This document shows, in pieces, positions 12,235 to 22,433 of a stretch of DNA of 64,000 nucleotides. The translations under genes were made by a program, and so were the position numbers. Numbering within the stretch: position 1 is the first letter of the stretch; the number at the start of each line of letters is the position of its first letter. The DNA comes from Diabrotica undecimpunctata (lineage: Eukaryota; Arthropoda; Insecta; Coleoptera; Chrysomelidae), in the NCBI RefSeq assembly GCF_040954645.1, contig NC_092809.1, positions 134,467,914 to 134,531,913 of the forward strand. The letters are read 5' to 3'. The notes beneath the pieces are model-generated. The model was not told the origin of the DNA, did not search any database, and worked only from the letters and a program-made list of their open reading frames with translations.

Positions 12235-12525
12235 TGGATGGTGCTAGAAAGGTCACCAATGGAGACACTGCGGGCGGCAGCCAGATGGTTGGTGGAGAGC
12301 GAGTCGTGGGTTCGAAACTAGCTTTTGGAACCAGGAATGGGTCCAACGGACGAAATAAGTAAAGATACGATAGGAGATATTAGAAAAAGATACAGAAATA
12401 AACAAAAAGATAGATGGGTAAAATTACCAAAGATAAGATAAGATAAGATATTAGAAAAAGATACAGAAATAAACAAAAAGATAGATGGGTAAAATTACCA
12501 AAGATAAGATAAGATAGGGAACAGG
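12235..12525 (+). repeat. SINE-like segment with tRNA-type B box and duplicated (GATAA)n tail
   Basis: GGTTCGAAACT at 12309-12319 is close to a Pol III B box (GGTTCGANNCC), and a weak A-box-like TGGTTGGTGG lies 23 bases upstream. Downstream, a 71-bp unit ending in (GATAA)n occurs twice in tandem (12376-12446 and 12447-12517). A tRNA-derived SINE with a GATAA tail would fit. The short A-B spacing makes this tentative. Confidence 0.4.
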
Positions 12526-14155
12526 GCGCCACTTAATTTTTTGGGGTTTAAGGAGAAAATTAAGAAACCTTAGAAAAAAAAAGAAAAAAAGAAAGATATT
12601 TTGGTTCTGAGTAAGGAAAGATCTCAACAGTTAGTTATTCAATAAATTTGGTCAACATTCTACATAAACAAATAATAAATATATTAGGTGGACTCCGTCC
12701 ATCTAATTACCTACGAAACTTAATCGGCCTAATCTTTCTACTGGTCAAAGGTATAGTAATATTTAAAGGTAAAAAGCAAATATTCAGTAATGGTTATATC
12801 AGGAAACCTTGTTAGGAGTCGACAAATAAAATACATACATAAAACAAAAACAATATATTCAACAACGCAATGATGTCGGTAGCTAAATGTACATACTAGT
12901 AATTAAAATACACCATCAACTATGAAATGGTGGTGTACACATAAAAATAAGTAGTAATATGAATAATATGTACCTTTACAAATACAACAATATAGTCATG
13001 CACAGATTCAATTATGAGCGAAGAGAGCCTGATAGTGAATAAGAAACAAATTCACCCAAGGTTGATTAAAGGTCTTTTTTTGCTGTTAATGGCATATCTC
13101 GAGACACTGGGTTAAAAATGCATAACAATTATAGCAAATAACAAAAATTAATCATACATAAATTTATAAGAATACAAAAAGGTTACCGAAATAAAAATTT
13201 AACCAAACCGCACTTGGTTATGTTGATTATCTATCTCGCACTGTTATTTAATGATGCAGAACTAAATGTTCGTAATTATATTTATTAAAATTTCTTAGTA
13301 GCTGGTGGAAAGTTCGTAAGAAAATATTAAATGTAAAAATCAATAGTTACTCTTAACTACAGGTGAAGACATGGATGAACTTAAATTCGCCCAGATGATT
13401 GAAAAACAATATGATAGAATACCATATTATTCGCCCAGATAAGTGGAGATACTAAGATTATGGTAACTTACAGTAATTCCTGAAGACTACTGCACTATTT
13501 CACTGAAGTTAATTTACTTTACTATAATACTTTACTTGTATCAAGCACTGAAGATAATTAAAATTAAAGGTACTCTATAACTATATTTAATCTAATATAG
13601 TATTAGATTGAAAGAATATAAAAGTGTATACACACTTAGAAAGAAATTGCACAGATAACGCGACACAGAGTCGATAATGAGCAAAGCACCTTTACTCGAC
13701 GAATGCCCACCGGGAAGTAACTTGGTTCCTCTAAAATTTTACCAAACTACCCAAGAAAAGGTGGGGGCATCTCCCCCCCCCCAAAATGATAGGCCAGCCT
13801 AGATAGGTTTCTAAGAAGGTAAAAAGATTCTAATGATCACCGAAACTAACGGTACCCTTCTAGCTAGGAACGTGATGAAATATAAAATCCCTTGCATTAG
13901 GTTATTATAGAAAAACATTTCTACGTGCCCCGACGATATCTAACAACTTTATCATAAAGGAACCCGGCCTTACAGCCGGAAAGAATTACCCGAGGATTAC
14001 CTAAACCGTCGTTTTTAAATAAGTAGGTAGATTGTTCCCCTTAATATTTCGGTAATTTTCAATAAACTTTTCTAACCGCGCATATATTATTTGCAAATAC
14101 GGCCATCGGCGTCTCAGCAACGGGGTAAAAGGATTAGAAATAATTTAATATATTA
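12526..14155 (-). other. inserted non-coding sequence, possibly LTR-derived
   Basis: A 1.6-kb AT-rich block with no ORFs, inside the RTE element. At its left edge the minus strand reads TGGCGCCCTGTTCCC, which resembles an LTR-element primer-binding site next to a would-be LTR end. A (C)10 run occurs near 13775. The right edge is ill-defined. LTR origin is a guess. Confidence 0.3.
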
Positions 14156-15439
14156 ATTATAAAAAAAATGTTACAGAACTTTAAAGAGCAGGTTAAGGAG
14201 AAAGACATCGATAGGAGAAAAATAGTTTGGGTTTATCTCAGGAAGGAGGACAATAGATCACTTGTTTACCTTAAAATAGTTAATAGAAAAATACAACGAG
14301 AAGAAAAGAGAGAAGAAAAATAAGTTTCTGAGAAGCAGGTAAGGCTCGTGCAGGATATGTATGAGTGAGCGAACACCAAAATAAAGACTTGTGTTGGATT
14401 AACTGAAAGTTTTCTAGTGCCGTTTGTTTTACTTCAAGGCTCGTCACTGAGTACCTATCTATTTAATATTGTTATGTATGTACTGACAGAGAAATCATGA
14501 AGGGGAAGGGAGGGGCTTCTTGATCAATGTTCTTTGCAGATGATATCGTGTTAGTGGAGAAGAGCAAAGAGATATTGGAGAAGAATTTGGAGAGTTAAAG
14601 AAGCGGTATAAAGATTAAGATTAGCAGGTCAAAAACGTAGTATATGTGGTTGGACGACACAGTAATGTTAGGAGATATTGAATTACTTAGGGTAAAACTA
14701 GAACAAGTAGAAAATTTTAAATAACTTGGCTCTTACATAACGGAAAATGAGAGAGACTAGATCGAAAAATTGCCCACATGATACAGACTTGTTGATTTAA
14801 AAGCTAAACCGAAAAATCGTAGAAGAACTGAAAGGAAATATATATAAAAATAAGATAAGGAAGATATAAAAGAATGTGCTGATGCCTGCGTTGGTGCACC
14901 GCCTTCATGGCGGTTAAGTGTGGCTTGTAATGAAGGTTCAGGAAAATAAAATGGATGTAGCCGAAATAAAAACGTTACGGTGGATGTTGGGTAAGACTAG
15001 AAGGGATAACATCAGGAACGACGTGATAAAGGACAGGGCCATTAAGGAAATAGTCTCAAAAAAGGTTCAAAAAAATAGACGGCAATAATTTAATCAAGTC
15101 AGACGTAGAAATAACAACTATGTGGAATGAAGAATAAAGCTGTTAAAAGTTAAAGGAAAGAGAGGTAGAGGAAAACCGAGAAGATGGATGGACCGTGTGA
15201 CAGAGGACTTAAAAGAGATAGCTTTAAATAAAGAAGACACAATGGACAAAAATGAGTGGCTAAGAAGAGTAGGAAACAACGATCTCTAAAAAGAGAAAAT
15301 CTAAAGAAGAAAATTTGTTTTTTGTCAGTTTTAAGTTTTTGTATTTTTATTAATTTTTCTTTTCTGCTTTGTTATTATTTTTGTTTCATTTTTTATTAGC
15401 TTAAGTTATTTTTATTTCTTTTTTTAAGACTGGCTGTAT

Positions 15440-15900
15440 TCATTTTTTTTTTCTTGATCTGTCTCATTTTTTTTTAAGATGTTGTTTGCTTCGTGGATTT
15501 TTCTTGTAATTCTGTTGGATTGCATCCTCATCAGATGCCCATACCAGTTTATTTGTCTCTTTGCTATTTTTTTCATTATTGGTGTTGGTTGGCCATTTAA
15601 TAATAGTTTCGTTGCTTAATCTATCTCATTTCGTTTTGACAACTATCATTCTCAGATATCTCATCTCCATTGCATTTATCCTTCTTTTCTTTTTCCAGAA
15701 TTGTCCAGTTTTTACTTGTATAGAGCACAGTTGGTATCATTATTTTGTTATATATTTTTATCCTTGTCTCTCGTGTAAGTTCTGTGCTTCCCAGTATGGT
15801 GGTTAACGCCTAGTATAAACTGTTTGATTAGTTTGTTCTATTTTTTATTTTCCAGTCTTTTTTTGTCGTTAGTAATTATACTTTCCGGGTACTCGTAAAC
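15440..15900 (-). pseudogene. non-LTR RT C-terminal fragment
   Basis: Reverse-complement translation gives, across frameshifts, TRDKDKNI, VLY, NWTILEKEKRRINAMEMRYL and KRQINWYGHLMRMQSNRIT. This is the usual Y-G/S-x-E-x-W-T ... WYGH-x-x-RM pattern of insect non-LTR RT C-termini. It is in the opposite orientation to the RTE to its left and the R1-like element to its right. Confidence 0.55.
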
Positions 15901-15929
15901 AGAGGAAGCAGCTGGCAAAGAACGTTCCT

Positions 15930-17880
15930 GTGACATCATAAAAATTTAGAACGAGACACAAGGCGAAGTAAGAGGGATTATGAGTGTCCTGATAAATGTG
16001 GATGAGGACGCGGTCGAAAAGATCTTGAAAATAAAACGAATAAAGGTAGACTACATATCCTACCGAGTAATAGAATCAAGGCTTAAAATACCGAGATGCC
16101 TGAGATATCTCGCCTTTGGACACAAAGGCACTGTAAGGAGCAAAACAGAAGAGGATGTTGCTTCCGATGTAACAAAGAGGATCACATAGCGCTGGAATGC
16201 AAGGAAGAAACAACCACATGCCTCAACTGCGACGTGACTGAAAATGTGACAAATTCAAGAAAATGCCCGAAGTTTAACCAACTGGTTGAAAATAGGACTC
16301 ACTGAGGACTAGTTCCAAGAAAAGTACGTGAGTGGAAACAGTACAAAAGAGACCGCAAAAGAAGTCCAAGGCTTAGAAATGGCAAACACAGGAAACAAGA
16401 CTCGAGAGCAAAGGGTGCTCCAAAACAAATGGAGCGTGAGCATAATGCAGGATCAATCACCAACGGTGGAAAACCTGGTGAGAGTTATTAAAGAAGCGAT
16501 GGGGGAAAGCAGATTAGGTCGCCGAGATGTCAACAGAATGCCATACTGGTGGAATGCGGACATCGTAGCACTAACAAATGAATTAATAGCAATAAGAAAA
16601 AAGTTAACGAGAGCAAGAGGCAGAGCAGGGATCAAACATGAGGTCATCGAGGAGATCAAGAAAGAGTAACGCGCAAGGAAGAGGAAACTTTACAGGAAAA
16701 TCCGAACAGAAAAAAGAAGGCACTGGAAAAAGCTGCGTGAAAAGCTGGATGAGGACATCTGGGGTCAAGGATACTGAATCGTTATAAAGAAGTTCCAAGA
16801 CGGCAGATGGTATGCAGTATGGAGGAAAGAGGGAGCTGAGCGGGCCTTACCCTTTACCATGAATGAACTTGTCGAGGCATTGGGTTCACTCACGACGCGT
16901 AGGTCTCCCGGTCTGTATCAGATGCCACCTGAGGTGGTAAAGGGTCTAAGACGGGTGGAGCCCTCGTGGATTCTGAAATAGCAGTACATGAATGTACTGC
17001 TGGAACCCGGGAACCACAGACATTTCCTGAGCCTCGGAGGACATCGAGGTTTGTACTTCTCCCCAAGGCGGGGAAAATATATCGCCCCATCTGTCTCTTT
17101 CCATGCATCAGTAAGCTGTATGAAAGGATGCTGCGAGTACGCATAGACGATATGGTTGAGAGGTTAGGTGGTTTATCTCGGAGGCAATTTCGTTTTTGTA
17201 AAGGGACAAACACGATTGATGTAATCGTGCGTGTGCTCGAAGCACTGCGCAACAGAGGTGATGAACATAGCTGGGCGGCCCTGCTGTTGTTCGATGTTAG
17301 GAATGCATTCAATATGCTGCAGTGAAAAGACGTAATAAAGGCAATGGAGAAGAGAGAATGTCCTGGTTATATAATGGATGTGGTGACGGAGTATTTGTCC
17401 GAGAGAAGGATAATGGTGGAGAAGGGCATGATCGTCGACGTAACGGCCGGGGTCCTCAGGGATCTATCTTGGACCTGAAGCTATGGAACCTGGCATATGA
17501 CGGGTTTATGAACTGTGAATACGGAAAGGGTACGACCCATTTCGCATTCGCGGATGACCCCGCTATACTGGCAGTGGCCCGGAATAAGGCAGATCTCAAA
17601 TACCAGGTTCGGAACGCAGGTGGTTGCACTAAAATGAAAAATGGGGGGAACACGTGCGGGAGGTGGCTGTGAAGGCTAGGAGTAGTACGGCTGCGTCGTA
17701 GAGGGTGATGCCCAACATTACGGGATCCAAATCCTAAAGGTAGAGGGCCTTTTACGGTGTTATGCAGTCGATCGTACTCTACGCGGCACAAGTCTGGAGC
17801 GGGGCGGTAGAGATAAACGGGAGGACACGAGTGTTTAAGGGCCTATCTAGGTTCGGAGAAACTGAAGAAGAATCCGCAGT
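15930..17880 (+). mobile_element. R1-like non-LTR retrotransposon, degraded
   Basis: The ORF1 end has zinc knuckles (CCFRCNKEDHIALECKEETT then CLNCDV, about 16140-16240) preceded by YRVIESRLKIPRCLRYLAFG. ORF2 follows with PYWWNADIVALTNELIAIRK (16328-16669), SPGLYQMPPEVVKGL, FVLLPKAGKIYRPICLFPC and LYERMLRVRIDDMVERLGGL (16966-17325). Then come GPQGSILDLKLWNLAYDGFM and FAFADDPAILAVA (17322-17672). The WNLAYD and YWWN signatures point to the R1/TRAS group. Frames break repeatedly, and AFADD has lost its usual downstream context. Confidence 0.7.
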
Positions 17881-18868
17881 TAAAAACGTTAAAAAATTCA
17901 AATTGTTTGAATACTTATGAGCTAAACGCATCTTTTATCAAAAGCACTAGTAAAATAATTACTAAACCTTTAACACAACTCATTAATAGTATTTTTTCAA
18001 TCAGAATATTCCCAACTTTATTTAAAAGGGCGATCGTGCCGTTGTAGAGAATTATAGACCAATTTCCATGGTCTCGATATTCAATAAAATAATCGAAAAA
18101 ATTCTGAAGAAGCGTCTTATATCGTACTTCGAAACAAATAACTTTTTGCTAGTTCACAATATGGGTTTCGGAATGATCGTTTCACAACACATGCACTTTT
18201 ATATATGATAAGTGCCATAGTTGATGGCTTTGAGAAGCATAATCACTCTTCCATAACGCTGTGTGGTCTTTCAAACGCCTTCGACAGTGTTTCTCATGAT
18301 ATTTTGCCAAAAAAAATTTCCTTTGAAACTAATTTCATTGTATCTAAAGAATAGATACCAAGCAGTCAAGTAGGGAAATTTTCTCTTTGAATTTACGCAG
18401 ATAAAGTATGGAGATCCACAAGGTTCGGTTCTGGGTCCTCTATTCTTTATATTATGTGTTAATGACTTGCTTAATTTCATGGCTCTATTTAAAACTGTTT
18501 TATTTGCAGATGACACAACTTTTGTTTTTTTCTGATAAAAATCGTTTAGTTTTAGAAACCACGTCTGAGTATGTAAATTCCAATACTCAATCATAATTCT
18601 TAGCAACTAAATGATAACAAAATTCAAAATTTAATTTTTTTGTCTACCTTCGATGTGAGTGTTGAGAAAAATAAAGTCAATTTGTTGGCCAAGTCAAACA
18701 CATTGACTTGGTATAACCATATTGACCATCTCAAAGGTAAACTTTCTAGTATCTTATTTTTACTCAGACAATTAAAACTTGTTACAAGTGTTGATACCTT
18801 GAAAATAACGTACTTTTCTCTTTTCCATTCATTTTTAAGCTATGGTGTTATTCTGTTAGAAAACTCTT
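17881..18868 (+). pseudogene. CR1/Jockey-like RT fragment
   Basis: Plus-strand pieces of an RT in order: ENYRPISMVSIFNKIIEKIL (about 18040-18110), GDPQGSVLGPLFFILCVNDL and LFADDTTFVF (18410-18535), then TWYNHIDHLKGKLSSILFLL and YFSLFHSFLSYGVILLENS (18640-18870). There are at least three frameshifts. It ends exactly where the Lys-rich 5' region of the next (Jockey) element begins, suggesting that the Jockey inserted into it. Confidence 0.65.
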
Positions 18869-19021
18869 GCAATGCAACAAAAAAGAGAAAACAAAGAAAA
18901 CCACCACTGAGAGATCGGATAGTGGTGTGACTCAAAAAAAGAGCGTCGCAGAAAGACAAACAGAAAAAATAAATGAAAGGAAAGACAAAGCGCTGGGTAA
19001 AGCTGAAAAGGAAACACAAAA

Positions 19022-20002
19022 GTGCAGTGCGGAGTAAAAAGCCGCAGAAAAAGCAGAAACAAGCAAAAAACAGGAAAAAACGAACCAACCGCAAGCAAGC
19101 GAGAAAACCAAAAAAACCCAAGCCACCGGCGATTCTTGCACCAGAAAATTCTGCAGAAAACAGCTAATAAAGGAATAATCCCCGTAAATAAGTTTGCAAA
19201 ATCAGGCAGATCCATAGTGATAAGTACTAAAAGCAGAGAGGATTATCTAGGCATGGTTCACATCTTGGAGGAACACACCCCTAAGGTTGAATTCATCGCC
19301 TACCCAATAGACAATGATAAACTGAGAAGAGTTATCATCAAAGGCTTGTCAGCAACCACAAACAAAGACACAATTCTAAACGAATTAATAAACAAAGGTG
19401 TCAACGCTACAAGAGTCATAAATATAATTTCGAAAAAACCCGACAAAAAAATACTCCCACATTTCATACTCACAATTAAAGAGGAAGACTATGCAAAGAT
19501 AAAATCAATAACGGATCTGTGCTGTATACGAAGCTATATAGAAGACGAAATTAAAATAACCAAGGAAACCCTGCAATGTTATAATTGCCAAGGGTATTAC
19601 CATAGCTCTAAGGCTTGCCATTGCGGCTTCAGGTGTGTTAAATGCGGAGAAAGCCATGTAAGTAACGAATGCGAAAAAAGTAGGGAAACAAATCCAATAT
19701 GCGCAAACTGCGATGAAGCTCACACCGAAAATTACCGTGGGTGCTCCAGGGCCCCAAAGAAGAAGACCACTGCCCCCAAAAAACCAGCGGGCAGACCTAT
19801 AAATAGCGCCTCAACTAACAACGGGGTCAGCTACGCTCAAACGACCAAAAAGTCTCCTGAAGTCATCCCAGAAACCCCTGCCCCCTCGCAATCGGTGCAA
19901 GACGCATCGCGAAACAACAAAATGTTGTTTCGCAACAAAGCAACGAAGCAAAATGAAAAATGCAACGAAGATGATGACAGCATTTGGAGAGGCCGCCCGT
20001 AA
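19022..20002 (+). CDS. Jockey-type ORF1 (gag-like nucleic-acid-binding protein)
   Basis: A 326-codon uninterrupted ORF. It has a basic, Lys-rich N-terminus (residues 1-50), then a domain containing KVEFIAYPIDNDKLRRVIIK and PHFILTIKEEDYAKI that resembles the region preceding C2HC knuckles in Jockey gags. Three zinc knuckles follow: CYNCQGYYHSSKAC, CVKCGESHVSNEC and CANCDEAHTENYRGC (about residues 180-240). The tail is Ser/Thr/Pro/Lys-rich. Such proteins coat the element RNA. The open frame is notable because ORF2 of the same copy is broken. It could also start downstream of residue 1, since the Lys-rich leader is low-complexity. Confidence 0.75.
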   Translation: MQCGVKSRRKSRNKQKTGKNEPTASKRENQKNPSHRRFLHQKILQKTANKGIIPVNKFAKSGRSIVISTKSREDYLGMVHILEEHTPKVEFIAYPIDNDKLRRVIIKGLSATTNKDTILNELINKGVNATRVINIISKKPDKKILPHFILTIKEEDYAKIKSITDLCCIRSYIEDEIKITKETLQCYNCQGYYHSSKACHCGFRCVKCGESHVSNECEKSRETNPICANCDEAHTENYRGCSRAPKKKTTAPKKPAGRPINSASTNNGVSYAQTTKKSPEVIPETPAPSQSVQDASRNNKMLFRNKATKQNEKCNEDDDSIWRGRP

Positions 20003-21720
20003 ATGTTAAACGCATAGGGTCGTGGAACTCCAGTAAAATTTTCAGAAAGATCAATTTTCTAGACGAGATCATAAACAGATTAGAACTTGATATCGTAATA
20101 CTTCAAGAAAACAAATTAGTTGAAAGGAAAAAGACAAAATTCCCAGGCTACGATATCTACAGAACGGATCATAGAGCCAACTCAATAGGAACTGCCATCG
20201 TGGTGAAAAAAGAAGTAGAACATCAACATATACCAACACCAGATGGCTTGTTCACAATGAAAGCCACGATCATCCGGCTAATGGACAAAAACGAAACAAT
20301 AAAAATAGTTTCTGCATATGTCAGACCTAATGATCCAATATTTACCGAAGACTTGAGCCTAATACTGAACTCAGAAGAGCCCACAATTATCATAGGCGAC
20401 CTGAATGCGAGATCTCCCAATTGGTTCGACAGGACGACCAATCGTAATGAAAGACTGCTGTGCGGCTATCTCGAAGAAAGATACCCAACACTTACGTAAT
20501 CGGACCAACAGATCCGACATGTTTTCACGGAATACTTTCCACGCATCTCGATATTGCAATCCTATACAACGTGGGTCAACAATATGAAATACATTCATTA
20601 CATGAAGGTGATTCGACGCTCAACCTAATCGTCCTGACCCTGGGTGAGAACATCGCCATTATCCCAACAATTAACAATATAAGAGAGCTCGAAGAAAGCG
20701 TAATAAAACTAGAACAAACAATAACAAATGCCAGCTCCAAAACGGAAACAATCACCACACAGAGAGGAAGATTCAGGGATATCAGCGCAGAGCTCAAAAG
20801 CCTAATCAAAGAAAAAAAACAGAAAAAGAAGAAGAGCGTAGCGCACAAGCACAAGAGAAGACAAAAGCATTGCAAACGAGCTAGACAGGGAAGTGAAAAA
20901 ACAACTTCAAAACCGCAGGAACGAATGCTGGGACTCCTATATCCAAAAGCTAAACCCAAACAAATCCGCGTTTTCGAAATTATCCAAAATTCTCCGAAAA
21001 AAACAAAAAACCAATTCCCCCCTTACACAGGAAAAATGGCATTGTTCACACGAAAAAAGAAAAAGCAGAAGTCATGAAGGACGAATTCGAAAGGGCCTGT
21101 AGCAATAACGAACACCCACACAAAGATCTTCCCAAAGAGGTAGAAAGAATAGCAAGAAGAATAAAAAGAAGAAAGGGCAAAATTACGCATAATGCACATA
21201 TCTCCTGAAGAAATTAAACAACTAATAAAGTTGACAAATGCAAAAAAACCCCAGGACCAGACAATATAACAAACAGAGCTCTGAAAGATCTATCAGCTGA
21301 AGCTACAGTATACATCGCAAACATAATAAACAGTATGCTTAAATTAAGATATTTCCCTGGCAGATGGAAGGACGCTCATGTTATCATAATTGCAAAGCCA
21401 GGGAAAAATGGCACGTTTTCTCAAAACTATAGACTAATCAGCCTACTATCGTCTTTAAGTAAAATAAAGGAAAGAGTCATACTGAAAAGACTCAACAAAG
21501 AATCACAGGCACTAGGCACTATTCCGGAAGCTCAATTCAGGTTTAGAAGCGAACACTCCTGTAAACTACAGGTACTAAGACTTACAGAATTTATAACGAA
21601 ACGATAAAACGAAAAAATTTACACGGCAACAGCATTTCTGGACGTCAGTAAAGCTTTTGGCAGAGTCTGGCACCAAGGACTCCTCTATAAAATGAGCGAT
21701 CTGGGGTACAGCGAGGTGAT
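19984..21720 (+). pseudogene. Jockey-type ORF2 (endonuclease and partial RT), frameshifted
   Basis: It overlaps the ORF1 end by 19 bases. The endonuclease shows LDIVILQENKLVERKKTKFP, YDIYRTDHRANSIGTAIVV, TIKIVSAYVRPND and TIIIGDLNARSPNWFDR, then after a frameshift near 20480 THLDIAIL. The linker is Lys-rich with a probable second frameshift. The RT start at 21335-21607 reads RYFPGRWKDAHVIIIAKPGK and AQFRFRSEHSC. No YADD box is present, so the copy is incapable of reverse transcription. Confidence 0.7.
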
Positions 21721-21870
21721 GACATACCTCCTTTCGTCATAGGGGCAACCCTATCCGAAGTTTCCAGCGTTATAGCAATACCCAAATACCAAATACCCTG
21801 GTCTCTGAAGGATAAAAAAAAAATTAAAAAAGCAAAAAACCCGCGAGGAACCAAAAAAATTTAAAAACAA

Positions 21871-22331
21871 CATATAAAAAAGTGGTTTTTTACTGGTATT
21901 TTGCTTTATTTCCATATTTTACGCAAAATTTAAATAGTTTCCGTTTAATTGACCTGCAAAATTAGAAAATCTAATTTATAAGAGTTGGAATGGTACTTTT
22001 ATTTAACTCTATTTGTTAGTCAATATGTGAACTATAATTAAATAAAAGTTCACACACTTTCATCTTTATTTACGTTAAAGTCATTGACACAAAGCTACAT
22101 CACTTTTTCGGTCTTAACAAATTTTCATAATTTTTGGCACTCACATCCTTTTTTATATTAAGTCTTCAATTATTGACTACTGCACTGTTCTATTATAGCA
22201 TATATATGTTAATTTTTAATTTAATGTATATGGTGGATTAGGCCTACATAAAAAACGCGCAAAAACTCAGGGTGGTGTGAAAACGAGTTTGGTATTTTGG
22301 TTTTATTGTATTTACGCGAAATTATTTAATA
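21871..22331. other. AT-rich, nothing recognised
   Basis: Lies between the Jockey remnant and the left LTR of the gypsy element. The last four bases before the LTR (TTAC, 22332-22335) are the gypsy target duplication. Confidence 0.5.
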
Positions 22332-22335
22332 TTAC

Positions 22336-22433
22336 TGTAATGTCTTTTTTTTATTTATAATTATTTATATTTTGTTGTGAATTAGTCATAATATATTTAC
22401 GGTTAGTTTTAGGCCATGATATTTATCGTAACA
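22336..22433 (-). repeat. gypsy 3' LTR (98 bp)
   Basis: On the element strand it begins TGTTACG and ends CATTACA. It is identical to 27902-27999 except for one base (GGTTAGTTTT against GGTTATTTTT). It is preceded by the flanking TTAC and followed internally by the polypurine tract. The pol stop codon lies inside it. Confidence 0.9.

Larger units (their letters stand above)
11690..15300 (+). mobile_element. RTE-type (BovB-like) non-LTR retrotransposon, interrupted and degraded
   Basis: Plus-strand RT remnants are in order on both sides of an insert. On the left (about 11940-12230) are VGLDRIPIEVWKAHGEEEIG, IMSRIYEKEKMHNTWRESMM and KLMPHTIKIWDRTV. On the right (about 14160-15290) are QDMYE, LLQGSSLSTYLFNIVMYVLT, FFADDIVLVEKSKEILEKNL, TLRWMLGKTRRDNIRNDVI and RGRGKPRRWMDRVTEDLKEI. 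These match the RTE/BovB order, with many stops. The intervening 12235-14155 is inserted sequence. Confidence 0.75.
18869..21870 (+). mobile_element. Jockey-clade non-LTR retrotransposon, 3' part deleted
   Basis: An intact-looking ORF1 (19022-20002) is followed, with overlap, by ORF2 (from 19984). The latter covers endonuclease, linker and the first RT motifs up to LDVSKAFGRVWHQGLLYKM near 21690. The rest of the RT is missing. After about 21740 a short adenine-rich tail region follows. ORF2 is broken by frameshifts near 20480 and 21060-21330. Confidence 0.75.

Noticed and set aside
18840..19215. Phe/Leu/Cys-rich minus-strand ORFs resembling membrane proteins
   Set aside because: They are the antisense of the Lys-rich Jockey 5' region and ORF1. 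AAA/AAG runs read as Phe/Leu on the other strand.
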